Assembly: GCF_900141845.1 (NCBI RefSeq)
Contig: NZ_FQZB01000004.1
Span: 227,752-291,751, forward strand
Source: Clostridium cavendishii DSM 21758
Lineage (GTDB): Bacteria; Bacillota; Clostridia; Clostridiales; Clostridiaceae
DNA length: 64,000 nucleotides
Direction: 5' to 3'
Shown here: positions 27,651-35,858 of the stretch, piece after piece
How positions within the stretch are numbered: position 1 is the first letter of the stretch
How the letters are laid out: each line of letters opens with the position of its first letter
Notes under the pieces: generated by a model
Databases searched by the model: none
What the model was told of the DNA's origin: nothing
The model's input: the letters and a program-made list of their open reading frames with translations, nothing else
Translations under genes and position numbers: made by a program

Positions 27651-28250
27651 TTTAGAATCACTCCTTTATCTACTATTGATTTATCTAAGTTGAGTTTCTT
27701 TTAACTTTAAAAAAAGGCAAAGGAAACTTAGCTTAGACCTTTTTCACAATTATATTTCATAACTGTCTTGTAAAAACCTTACTATTACTCAATTTAAATA
27801 TTCTGTTATAATGGTCACTTATTGTTGAACTAATATTTAAAACTTGTATTTATACTTCACTACATACTCTCCTAACTTCAATTATTAGTGCAAAAAACTA
27901 TTTACTATTACTTTATATTTTTTATATACATTAGTTCACTTACCATCTTAATAAATTTTCAACAAAATAATCTTCAATAATTTTATTCTTACATTTAAAT
28001 GGATTATAACATATTATTTATTATACTTCATAATACTGAATAAAAGATTAAATTTAACATAAAAATTAAGTTTTTCATTTTTAACTTCTTTAGGTATCCA
28101 CTTTATAATTGAAAAATCCCCCTTAGATATCTAATCTACTCTATTTATCATTTTAATTTCTTTACTTACTTTTAGAATATTATTAATTATATTTGCTACA
28201 TAATTTGTTAACAAAAATAAGGTATAGATAACTCTATACCTATAACCTAT
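27651..28250. other. Intergenic region with a plus-strand hairpin
   Basis: Holds a 14-bp stem at 27685-27736 (CTAAGTTGAGTTTC with GAAACTTAGCTTAG) whose two G-U pairs form only in plus-strand RNA, followed by ACCTTTTT. A minus-strand TATGTTATAAT extended -10 lies near 28006-28018, too far left to serve topB. The GNAT terminator is at 28216-28240. No coding frame seen. Confidence 0.45.
28216..28240 (-). terminator. Terminator of the GNAT gene
   Basis: Perfect stem GGTATAGA/TCTATACC with loop TAAC, followed on the minus strand by TTATTTTTG. Confidence 0.8.
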
Positions 28251-28751
28251 TTAATCTACTCCAATGATTTTACTTCTACGTTCTAAAATAACTACATCCA
28301 TCCATTTAGTATTATCCATTTTAGCAACTTTTTCTCTTATACCAACCTCTCTAAAACCACATTTTTCATGCAATTTTCTACTTTGAACATTTTCTTTAAT
28401 AACATTAGATTGTAAAGTCCAAATACCACACTTCTCTGATTCTGCTATTAATTCATTTAGAAGCAGCGTTCCTATCCCATGCCCTCTGTATTTTTCACTA
28501 ATATAAATACTTATTTCTGCTACACCTCTATAAACACATCTACTTGACATTGGACTTAAAGCGCACCATCCCAATATATGATTTCCATACTTTACAACTA
28601 ACCTACATGAACTCATATGGTTCTTATTCCATTCAACCCAAGTAGGAGTTTCTGTCTGGAATGTTGCAATCCTTGTTTTTATACCCTCTAAATATACAGC
28701 CTCAACTTGTTTCCAATCTTCTTTTAACATTTCTGTTATTTTAAAATCCAT
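28251..28751 (-). CDS. GNAT acetyltransferase, phosphinothricin/ArsN1-like
   Basis: Protein of 166 residues of the GNAT fold. It matches the PAT (Bar) type: VYLEGIKTRIATFQTETP near 20-37, the acetyl-CoA loop KYRGHGIGTLLL, and SRKLHEKCGFREVG. PAT enzymes N-acetylate phosphinothricin; their close relatives ArsN1 acetylate the arsenical arsinothricin. Many genomic members have neither activity. Its position one gene past an ArsM-like operon and a MarR regulator makes metalloid amino-acid tolerance a reasonable hypothesis. Ribosome site GGGGTG. It has its own promoter-like site and terminator. Confidence 0.8.
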   Translation of the reverse strand: MDFKITEMLKEDWKQVEAVYLEGIKTRIATFQTETPTWVEWNKNHMSSCRLVVKYGNHILGWCALSPMSSRCVYRGVAEISIYISEKYRGHGIGTLLLNELIAESEKCGIWTLQSNVIKENVQSRKLHEKCGFREVGIREKVAKMDNTKWMDVVILERRSKIIGVD

Positions 28752-28795
28752 TTTTTCACCCCATTATTTTCATAATTTACATTATCTATTTACAC

Positions 28796-28824
28796 CTTAT
28801 AAATCCGGATTTAATTACTTACAA
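28796..28824 (-). promoter_or_regulatory. Candidate promoter of the GNAT gene with internal palindrome
   Basis: -35 TTGTAA, 17-base spacer, -10 TATAAG. The perfect palindrome TAAATCCGGATTTA (28800-28813) fills the spacer and touches the -10, a repressor-like position. Confidence 0.5.
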
Positions 28825-28837
28825 TATAATTAATAAT

Positions 28838-28873
28838 AAACACCTGATAATTCTATTTCATTATCAGATGTTT
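28838..28873 (-). terminator. Terminator of the MarR gene
   Basis: Stem AAACACCTGATAA/TTATCAGATGTTT with one G-U-type mismatch; the following T run is interrupted, so it may be leaky towards the GNAT gene. Confidence 0.7.
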
Positions 28874-28879
28874 CTAACA

Positions 28880-29338
28880 TTATTTATTACAACTCACTGC
28901 TTTTTTTATATCCTTTATAGACTTATTTAACAAATTTAAACTTTCTAACACTTGCATACGTTTTCTTTCATCTATATTTAATAAAATATCTTTATAATAT
29001 TCATTCATATTTTTTTCAGTTTCATTAAATATTTTATTTCCATCTTCAGTTAATGTTATTTTAACGTATTTTCTATTCTTATTATCCACTATTCTTTGTG
29101 CATAACCTTTTCTAACTATATTTTCTACTGTTCTACTCATAGTACTTTTATCTAATTTAAGAATCTCTGCTAGTTCATTAAGATTTACTTCCTCAGCTCT
29201 ACCAATCTCCAAAATAGCATGACATTGAGCTAGAGAAATGCTACATCCTGATGCTTCTGTTTTATCAAGAATAGATAAGCTCCTAACTAATTCTACAATT
29301 GAACTTCTTAAATTTTGAGCTGACTCTTCTATTCTCAT
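28880..29338 (-). CDS. MarR-family regulator with N-terminal cysteine pair
   Basis: Protein of 152 residues. Winged helix with LNELAEILKLDKSTMSRTVENIVRKGYAQR as recognition region (about 55-85) and long N- and C-terminal dimer helices. Two Cys residues lie close together before the DNA-binding domain (SGCSISLAQCHAIL, about residues 32 and 39), and a third is near the C-terminus (SCNK). This spacing suggests thiol or metalloid sensing. It sits directly downstream of the seven-gene metalloid-type operon, separated by a strong terminator, and upstream of the GNAT gene, so it is the natural candidate to control both. Ribosome site GAGGTG. Confidence 0.85.
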   Translation of the reverse strand: MRIEESAQNLRSSIVELVRSLSILDKTEASGCSISLAQCHAILEIGRAEEVNLNELAEILKLDKSTMSRTVENIVRKGYAQRIVDNKNRKYVKITLTEDGNKIFNETEKNMNEYYKDILLNIDERKRMQVLESLNLLNKSIKDIKKAVSCNK

Positions 29339-29493
29339 TTAATCACCTCACTATTTTTTATATTAACATATTTTAAAGTATAACAATATAATCAATACAT
29401 GTACATAATCTGGTATTATTAAATTATATTTTTTCTTTATTAAATATTTGTAGAATATTAACAATAACCTTTGTTTCTATTGCCTAAATAAAA

Positions 29494-29536
29494 ATACCCC
29501 TTATTAAATAATATATCATTATTTAATAAGGGGTAT
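29494..29536 (-). terminator. Terminator of the seven-gene operon
   Basis: Perfect 18-bp stem ATACCCCTTATTAAATAA with a 7-base loop, followed on the minus strand by five T. Confidence 0.93.
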
Positions 29537-29552
29537 CCATATCTGCTATATC

Positions 29553-30824
29553 TTAAATGTTATTAGACTGCAAATAATTTTCCCCAAATAATTTACTTTT
29601 ACTAATGATTACTGATAACAAACCATAAAATGATACTATTATCGCTACTATTATAATACCTATACTCAATGAATAATCCATTATTTTTGTTATTATAGGT
29701 ATTAAAATTAATGATAAAGTATATACTATAATATTTCTTAAACTTGAAATTCTTCCTTTTATTGCAGTGTCAACTCTCAATTGCAATGAAGTTTGAAATA
29801 CTGAAATTGAGAATGCATTAAACATTCCAAGTGAAAACATCATTAGTATTGTTATAATAGTATTCCTGTTTATCATTATGATAAAGAAAATAATCCCCTG
29901 AGTTAACAAACCTATCCAACTTGACATTTCTATACCCATTCTATCATAAATTTTATATAATAAATATACTGAACTAATAGCACCTATGGCGAAACTACCA
30001 TCAAATAAAGATATACAAAAACTATTATTATTGTACCATTGTGTCACCATAGGAACTAATAGTAGATTAATAAAACTAACTGATAAATAATCTCCTGAAC
30101 TTAAAGAAATATGTGCTATTAAACTTTTTTCATTTTTTAAAACACAAAATATTTCCTTCCAATCATTATACAACTTATTGCTAACATTTGCCTTGATATT
30201 ACTTTCAGCAACTATGTTTTTAGAAACTTTTATTATAATAAAACTAGTCATTATAGCTGAAAACATAAATGTTAATCCATCAATTATCAATGCAAGTCCT
30301 GGATTAAAAAAATATAATATTGGTGCTACTAAAGCAACGCCTAACAATTGACCGGTTTGGAATAACACTCCCGCTATTCCATTAATTTTTAACAACTTAG
30401 AAGAATCTTCTATTAGCATTGGCACTAATTTAAAATTAGCTGATCTATAAAATGGATTCACAACATTTACCACAACCAAAGATACTATAAGGAAATATAT
30501 ACCATTGTGTGAGTAATTAACCATTATACCAACAAATATTATAACAACACCTCTTATTAAATCACAAATAATGGAAACTTTCTTGGTATTAATTCTATCT
30601 ACTACTGATCCAGATATGAATTGAAATATAAAAGATATTACATTATCTAATATCAATACGCCTCCAAAGGCCATTGCAGTACCTGTTTTATCATACAATA
30701 ATTTACTTACGGCTATTGTATGCATTCCATTACCTATATTTGTAATCAGTGTAGCAATTAAAATAAGCTTTATATTTCTAGGTACTTCATAAAATAACTT
30801 CATAAATTCATTAAATTTATTCAA
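29553..30824 (-). CDS. MFS transporter, last gene of the metalloid-type operon
   Basis: Membrane protein of 423 residues with about 12 hydrophobic segments and DHA3-type loop signatures (GGVLILDNVISFIFQFISG, VVDRINTKKVSII). DHA3 members are usually drug or natural-product exporters. The start is TTG at 30824 with a GGGGTGAT ribosome site 6 bases upstream; the next ATG lies 21 bases in and has none. The upstream CMD-like gene ends 24 bases before. In the context of a ligase and methyltransferase it is most simply the exporter of the pathway product. It does not look like the arsenical permeases ArsB or Acr3. Confidence 0.82.
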   Translation of the reverse strand: MNKFNEFMKLFYEVPRNIKLILIATLITNIGNGMHTIAVSKLLYDKTGTAMAFGGVLILDNVISFIFQFISGSVVDRINTKKVSIICDLIRGVVIIFVGIMVNYSHNGIYFLIVSLVVVNVVNPFYRSANFKLVPMLIEDSSKLLKINGIAGVLFQTGQLLGVALVAPILYFFNPGLALIIDGLTFMFSAIMTSFIIIKVSKNIVAESNIKANVSNKLYNDWKEIFCVLKNEKSLIAHISLSSGDYLSVSFINLLLVPMVTQWYNNNSFCISLFDGSFAIGAISSVYLLYKIYDRMGIEMSSWIGLLTQGIIFFIIMINRNTIITILMMFSLGMFNAFSISVFQTSLQLRVDTAIKGRISSLRNIIVYTLSLILIPIITKIMDYSLSIGIIIVAIIVSFYGLLSVIISKSKLFGENYLQSNNI

Positions 30825-30848
30825 TATACTATCACCCCTAAAAACTAA

Positions 30849-31142
30849 CTATGAACAACAAACTCTTTGAGACTCTTTGCATTTATTTTCGGTAGAAATA
30901 TTAGCAATTCTTTCTCCATTTTTCATTATTAATATTCCTGATATATAACTTATTTCTTCATTCGTTACTCCACTATTTTTTGCTAATATAATTGCATTTT
31001 TTAATGCATTGTTATCATTATTTATTAATGCATCAACGATTAAAACTATACTATATTCTCTATCAGTTATTTTTTTATTATCTACTACTTCCTTACAATA
31101 ACAATTGAATTTCCCTTGTAAATTTTCACAATAATTAATCAT
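30849..31142 (-). CDS. Carboxymuconolactone decarboxylase (CMD)-fold small protein with Cys-rich tail
   Basis: Protein of 97 residues, all-helical, matching the CMD/AhpD pattern: TDREYSIVLIVDALINND, NAIILAKNSGVTNEEISYISGIL. The AhpD catalytic CxxC in the usual helix is missing; instead Cys residues lie at the N-terminus (CENL..CYCKE) and at the end (CKESQRVCCS). The ATG at 31142 is taken as start because GGAGG lies 8 bases upstream; the longer frame begins at a TTG inside that site. CMD proteins occur in some arsenic-type clusters. The terminal CC is shared with other proteins of this operon. It lies 19 bases after the ATP-grasp stop. Confidence 0.7.
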   Translation of the reverse strand: MINYCENLQGKFNCYCKEVVDNKKITDREYSIVLIVDALINNDNNALKNAIILAKNSGVTNEEISYISGILIMKNGERIANISTENKCKESQRVCCS

Positions 31143-31161
31143 ATTTAATACCTCCAAATTT

Positions 31162-32388
31162 TTATTTACAACATTTTGATCCTATTACATTAACAAAATT
31201 CATTGACTCATTTAATACATCATCATTCTCATCATAAGCTATAAACCATCCCAATCTATCATAATTACTGGTTGTTTTTGTAACTTTACTTCCATTGCTA
31301 ATCTTTATGTCTACCTTCTTAATATTATGGTTACTATATAGCTTACAAACACTATCAAACCCTACTGTTCCATTTTTATCAGCTATAAAAAACCTTATAT
31401 CTGCTTTTTTAGCTACTATATTATTGCTTACACAACTAACTTTTTTTCCTAATGAAAGCATAAAAGATGCTCTATTTAAATCATATCCTGTTGTAGCCTT
31501 TACCAAAAATGGTATTTTATCACCACCTGGCCTTGCATTAACTTCTACTATTTTAGGACCTTTCAATGTTAACTTAACTTCAGTGTGAGTAATAGCATAG
31601 TCTATTTTTAATAATTTTAAAGCCTCTAATACTACCTCTTCAATTTCTTTATTTTCATTTTCAGTTATTTGTGCTGGAACTGTATGTCCAACTTCTATTG
31701 GATTAAAAGGTGATAGTATTTTTTTAGAGGTTATAGCTATAACTTTGCTTTCACCATTATGAGTATAAGATTCCACACTAAATTCTGGACCATCCAAAAA
31801 CTCTTCAATTAATATATCCTTATCTAAAATTTGACCTACACTATTTTTTGTCGTTGAACTAATCTTATTTATTGCATCATTTACCTCAGACTTTTTCCTA
31901 CAACAAAAAACCATATTACTTCCAGCATCATTTGATGGTTTTACAACAATAGGAAAATCAAGCTTTTTCATAACTTCTTCTGCTTCTTCTATTGAACCTA
32001 TAACAAAATATTCCACAGCCCCCTTTTTTAATTGTTGAAGTATTTTTCTAGTATTTTTTTTATTTCTACAGTTTATAGCAGCTTCGTATGGTATTCCATA
32101 TTTTATTTCTAAAGACTCCCTAACTTTTGCAGCTAACGGAACTCTATATTCATTTAATGTAAATACACTCTTAATACAATACTTCTCAGCAACTTCTAAT
32201 GCCTTATTTATAACTGAGCTATCACAATTTAAATTAACTTCTATTGGTATGTCAGCTTCAAATACCTGTTGTAAATTCAACTCAGTATTAAACACAATAG
32301 TCTTGTATCCAAATTCTTTTATAATATCTATTTCATTTCCCTCAAGTAATTTTCCTATAACAAGAATATACTCATCTTTATTTTGCAT
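31162..32388 (-). CDS. ATP-grasp ligase with C-terminal Cys pair
   Basis: Protein of 408 residues of the ATP-grasp fold (carbamoyl-phosphate/L-amino-acid ligase type): N-terminal preATP-grasp Rossmann domain, FPIVVKPSNDAGSNMVF nucleotide loop near 145-160, DILIEEFLDGPEFSVES, and the metal-binding end KIVEVNARPGGDKIPF near 285. Such enzymes join a carboxylate to an amine or other nucleophile, as in dipeptide ligases such as BacD. The protein ends in GSKCCK. Together with a downstream MFS exporter this is the BacD-BacE type arrangement of bacilysin-like biosynthesis. Substrates unknown. Ribosome site AAGGAGGG. Confidence 0.82.
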   Translation of the reverse strand: MQNKDEYILVIGKLLEGNEIDIIKEFGYKTIVFNTELNLQQVFEADIPIEVNLNCDSSVINKALEVAEKYCIKSVFTLNEYRVPLAAKVRESLEIKYGIPYEAAINCRNKKNTRKILQQLKKGAVEYFVIGSIEEAEEVMKKLDFPIVVKPSNDAGSNMVFCCRKKSEVNDAINKISSTTKNSVGQILDKDILIEEFLDGPEFSVESYTHNGESKVIAITSKKILSPFNPIEVGHTVPAQITENENKEIEEVVLEALKLLKIDYAITHTEVKLTLKGPKIVEVNARPGGDKIPFLVKATTGYDLNRASFMLSLGKKVSCVSNNIVAKKADIRFFIADKNGTVGFDSVCKLYSNHNIKKVDIKISNGSKVTKTTSNYDRLGWFIAYDENDDVLNESMNFVNVIGSKCCK

Positions 32389-32411
32389 TATTTTCCCTCC
32401 TTGTATAATAC

Positions 32412-33215
32412 TTATTTACACTTCATACATGAACAATTTATTCCACTTATATCTGGTATACTAGCTGACTTTTTAGATTTTATTAGATAATATGAAATTT
32501 CTTTATCTAAAAACTCAGCCATCTCAGGATTTTCATCTTCAAATTTCTTATTTTCGCTCCTTATTACATCACTTGACTCTTCTAATTCAATTTTTCTCCT
32601 TTTTTTATCAGCACCATAATTAATACATTCAATATCCGTAAAAAAATTATTCTCAAGAACTTCTATATTATGACTTAATGTAATACTTCCTGATTGACAT
32701 CCACATGCTAGACTATCAGATTCTTTAATATATACTGGCACATCTTTAAATGCAACAAAGTCAGAGTATACTAATATTCCATCAGTTTTTAAAACTCTAT
32801 TCACTTCATTAATAAGTAAATTCCTGTCTTCTACTAAATTAAACACACATTCACTAAAGACTAAATCAAAAAAATTTGATTTGAATGGTAGCTCATCTGC
32901 TTCTGCAACCACGAACGTTACTCTATTTATCAAACTTTTATTTTCTTCTAATTTTTCCTTTGCCCTTTTTATCATACTTTCATTAAAATCTATACCTACA
33001 AAACATACATCATCAGGAAGTAGTTTCGCTAAATTTATTAGACTCACTCCCATCCCACATCCAATATCTAAAATACATTTAAAGTTGTTTTCCAATACTA
33101 TCTCTTTTATTTTCTCAGATGCAGCTGTAGGTGCAAACCTGTCTGTATTAAGATTGTATGGCCCATCCCCATTTCCAACATTTTCATAAAATCTTTTTAT
33201 TACTTCTTTATTCAT
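32412..33215 (-). CDS. ArsM-like SAM-dependent methyltransferase
   Basis: Protein of 267 residues. Class I core with motif I CILDIGCGMGVSLINLA near 48-64. It matches arsenite methyltransferases in the region FSECVFNLVEDRNLLINEVNRVLKTDG, where ArsM has SNCVINL, and in DSLACGCQSGSI, where ArsM has CCVSGA with the As(III)-binding Cys. The C-terminus is Cys-rich (CSCMKCK). ArsM methylates arsenite bound by three or four Cys; here several Cys positions exist but I could not confirm a full set. Related enzymes of sulfate reducers (DVU_1556 type) have no settled substrate. Ribosome site GAGGTG; 23 bases before the ATP-grasp gene. Confidence 0.75.
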   Translation of the reverse strand: MNKEVIKRFYENVGNGDGPYNLNTDRFAPTAASEKIKEIVLENNFKCILDIGCGMGVSLINLAKLLPDDVCFVGIDFNESMIKRAKEKLEENKSLINRVTFVVAEADELPFKSNFFDLVFSECVFNLVEDRNLLINEVNRVLKTDGILVYSDFVAFKDVPVYIKESDSLACGCQSGSITLSHNIEVLENNFFTDIECINYGADKKRRKIELEESSDVIRSENKKFEDENPEMAEFLDKEISYYLIKSKKSASIPDISGINCSCMKCK

Positions 33216-33228
33216 ATTTCACCTCTTA

Positions 33229-33984
33229 TCAAATTTTTAAAACCTCTATTTCATCTAGAACTTCATCTCGCTCACTCTCTTTATTCACTTTAAAAGGTAT
33301 TGCAGCAACAACTCCTCCAAGTACTATTGCTATAATATATATAAATACATATTGCATCTGTCCACAAATAATTGCTGGAGCTAATGTCCTGACTGGATTC
33401 ATAGATGCTCCACTTATTGGCCCAAAGATTAATGCTTCCAACATTATAGTTCCTCCAATTAAAACTCCTACTAAGTTCTGGTTAGCCTTTTTATATACAC
33501 CAGCCCATAATATTATCGTTACTAATAATACAGTTAAAATAAATTCTAATATAACAGCCTGTATAGTAGATGTTTTAGGGATAGTGAGAGAACTCTTAAC
33601 AGCTATATTTCCAAATAACAGATTTAATAGTCCACATGCTGCTATTCCTCCAAATATTTGAACAATAAAATAGAGTATTAACTCTTTAAAAGTAAGACAG
33701 TTGTTTAAATATTTTGCTATACTTACTGCTGGATTAAAATCTGCTCCTGATACATCTGCTAAGGAGTAAATTAATATCGTAACAATAACTCCAAATACAA
33801 GTGCTATCTCACTATTACCTAGCACCTTAGTGGAATACGATATACATATTGCCCCTACTCCAAAAAAAAGCAATATAAATGTCCCAAAAAACTCTGCAAA
33901 GTACTTTTTATAATTTTTATTCTCCATAGTATCTTTATACAAATTATCTTTAGTTCCTGGACATATCTCCTTAAATTTACTCAT
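33229..33984 (-). CDS. Aquaporin/aquaglyceroporin (MIP family)
   Basis: Protein of 251 residues with six membrane segments and both half-helix loops: GADFNPAVS in the first half, GASMNPVRT in the second, which has NPV instead of NPA but keeps the selectivity Arg. Aquaglyceroporins conduct neutral As(OH)3, and in some ars operons (aqpS of Sinorhizobium) one replaces the arsenite pump. That precedent, plus the ArsM-like enzyme encoded 13 bases downstream, suggests passage of a neutral metalloid hydroxide. An N-terminal extension of about 20 residues carries an odd Cys. Ribosome site GAGGGAG. Confidence 0.88.
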   Translation of the reverse strand: MSKFKEICPGTKDNLYKDTMENKNYKKYFAEFFGTFILLFFGVGAICISYSTKVLGNSEIALVFGVIVTILIYSLADVSGADFNPAVSIAKYLNNCLTFKELILYFIVQIFGGIAACGLLNLLFGNIAVKSSLTIPKTSTIQAVILEFILTVLLVTIILWAGVYKKANQNLVGVLIGGTIMLEALIFGPISGASMNPVRTLAPAIICGQMQYVFIYIIAIVLGGVVAAIPFKVNKESERDEVLDEIEVLKI

Positions 33985-34014
33985 TTTTTAGCTCCCTCTT
34001 ATATTAAACATTCA

Positions 34015-35094
34015 CTAACAGCATTTAACTTCTTCTATATCTTCAATATTCTTAGATTCAAGCTTCTTTATTCCCTTTGTTATTTTAGGATCTCTTATTG
34101 GTCTTATACTACAATCAAATACCTGTGCTTCTTCTTCTGATATTATATAATATGGTTCAATTCCAATAACCTCAGCTCTATATGATTCACTTGTAAGATT
34201 TTTGAATGTCTTCTCACATACAGCTGACCTCTTTCCACGAATTAGACGATGTCCATCATCGTCTATAACCTCTTTCCATGGGCCACAATACAAGACAGAA
34301 TGACCTTTTTCTTTGCAAATTCCTTGTGTCCCCTTTGTAGCCTTAACTACATAAGATCTCAATTCAACTTGTTTAACTATACGTAATGGTAGAGTACTTC
34401 TTCTAGTGTATCCTATAGCAAGGTATCCAACCTTTTCTAAATCATTTAACATTTCTGATTCAAGTGGAATATTTTTAATTTGAATATTATTAAATAGATT
34501 ATTAATATTTTTCTTAATATTTTCATCTGAAAGAACTACATTGATTAAAATTTTGCCCTGCTCCTTCAATAGAGTAAACCCCTGAGCCATTATATTTTTT
34601 ATTATATTTTTATCATATCTATTGTATAAATTTACAAAAAGAACATCTGCCCATTCATTTCTTATTAAGGGATTATTTTTTGTTACATTCTCAATAATTT
34701 TAATAAATTTTAAATATTCCTCAATACTATTAATAGGTTTTTCGTTTATCAATCTTCCAACAAATTCATAATTAAGCTTCATATTTGTTAAATCACAAAG
34801 TTTAATAATAGGCTTAATCCTACACTCTTCTGTATACTCAATTAAATTATTAATATAATTTTTATCATCTTCCAAAATTATTACCTCAGCATCATCTCTA
34901 ACATTATCTAGTAAAGACATTATGCTTCTTGTATTGGCACAGCCTATAACTAATATCTTTTTAGAATCTTTAATTTCATTACTATCAAAGCCATCAAATT
35001 CATTAAGATTTCCTGCAACACTTAGCATATCCAAATCCTCATTTTTTTGAATAGCAATATTTATCATATTTTTGTACAATTCCTTATTAACCAT
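34015..35094 (-). CDS. Degenerate methyltransferase-like protein with ArsM-associated C-terminal domain and CC tail
   Basis: Protein of 359 residues. Residues 1-225 look like a Rossmann methyltransferase core, with KILVIGCANTRSIMSLL in place of a GxGxG motif and a later ILINVVLSDEN strand, so SAM binding is doubtful. Residues 230-345 resemble the extra C-terminal domain of a subset of ArsM-like methyltransferases: HSVLYCGPWKEVIDDDGH, GKRSAVCEKTF, PYYIISEEEAQVFDCSIRPIRDP. The protein ends EEVKCC. I read it as a partner subunit of the ArsM-like enzyme encoded two genes on; this resemblance is from memory. It overlaps the preceding gene by 8 bases. Ribosome site GAGGAG. Confidence 0.55.
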   Translation of the reverse strand: MVNKELYKNMINIAIQKNEDLDMLSVAGNLNEFDGFDSNEIKDSKKILVIGCANTRSIMSLLDNVRDDAEVIILEDDKNYINNLIEYTEECRIKPIIKLCDLTNMKLNYEFVGRLINEKPINSIEEYLKFIKIIENVTKNNPLIRNEWADVLFVNLYNRYDKNIIKNIMAQGFTLLKEQGKILINVVLSDENIKKNINNLFNNIQIKNIPLESEMLNDLEKVGYLAIGYTRRSTLPLRIVKQVELRSYVVKATKGTQGICKEKGHSVLYCGPWKEVIDDDGHRLIRGKRSAVCEKTFKNLTSESYRAEVIGIEPYYIISEEEAQVFDCSIRPIRDPKITKGIKKLESKNIEDIEEVKCC

Positions 35095-35800
35095 AATTTA
35101 ATTCTCCTCTATTATTAAAAAATGTGCATCTTTCTTTTCTACAATCATCATTGAAACTACTTACCCAACATTTTTTAAAATTAGATTTTCTCTTTGGAAA
35201 AATAACACCCAAATATTCCTCCGAAATTTCACATCCAACCTCTAAACTCACTCTAACTGAACTTGTACAGCATCTTGGACCACCTTGAATAGATACGCTC
35301 TCTAGAGCTTTTGATGTTACCAAATTAGCTAAACTTCTCTCTTCATTTGACATAGGGGTTGAATTTTTAATTATAGCAAAGGCTACACCAAGTCCAATAG
35401 CTGCACCACATGCTCCAAAATACCCACACCATCCACCTGGAATTTGAGTTGCCCTCATAACACCTTCCATAACAGTTTTTTCATCTATTTCATTTGTTAA
35501 ATTTTTATATGCTACTAAAAAAGCTGCTGTAGTCATTGGATGAGGTGAATTACCACAAACACCACAATCTTTAATTAATTTTTCAGCAACATCTAAAGGA
35601 TTCTTATCCTGATAAGTAAACATATTATTGAAAATTTTCCCTATTGATTCTTTTGATGCGCAAGTGTTACAAAGATAATGACCATTTTTACACATTATAT
35701 ATGTTTTTTCACGTGCTCCACATTCTGAACACTTAGCAATAACTAGACTTTTATAATGTTCTAATTCACCATTACATGTTAAACATTTTCCTGTAATCAT
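35087..35800 (-). CDS. DUF5714-like protein: zinc ribbons plus C_GCAxxG-like domain
   Basis: Protein of 237 residues rich in Cys (about 20). N-terminal zinc-ribbon-like pairs CLTC, CSEC and CKNGHYLCNTC fill residues 1-45. The remainder resembles the C_GCAxxG_C_C fold: GGWCGYFGACGAAIGLGVAF, CGVCGN, GGPRCCTSS, then Cys near the C-terminus. DUF5714 proteins commonly sit next to ArsM-like methyltransferases in anaerobes, and their function is unknown. First gene of the seven-gene operon; its stop overlaps the next start. Ribosome site GGGAGG. Confidence 0.7.
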   Translation of the reverse strand: MITGKCLTCNGELEHYKSLVIAKCSECGAREKTYIMCKNGHYLCNTCASKESIGKIFNNMFTYQDKNPLDVAEKLIKDCGVCGNSPHPMTTAAFLVAYKNLTNEIDEKTVMEGVMRATQIPGGWCGYFGACGAAIGLGVAFAIIKNSTPMSNEERSLANLVTSKALESVSIQGGPRCCTSSVRVSLEVGCEISEEYLGVIFPKRKSNFKKCWVSSFNDDCRKERCTFFNNRGELNYG

Positions 35801-35858
35801 TTTTTCCTCCCTTTACTTTTCCCATTTTACTTTTTATTCCATTAACACCACAATATAG

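Noticed and set aside
29553..30824. The MFS protein as ArsJ
   Set aside because: ArsJ goes with a GAPDH gene, absent here, and the sequence looks like a general DHA3 exporter.
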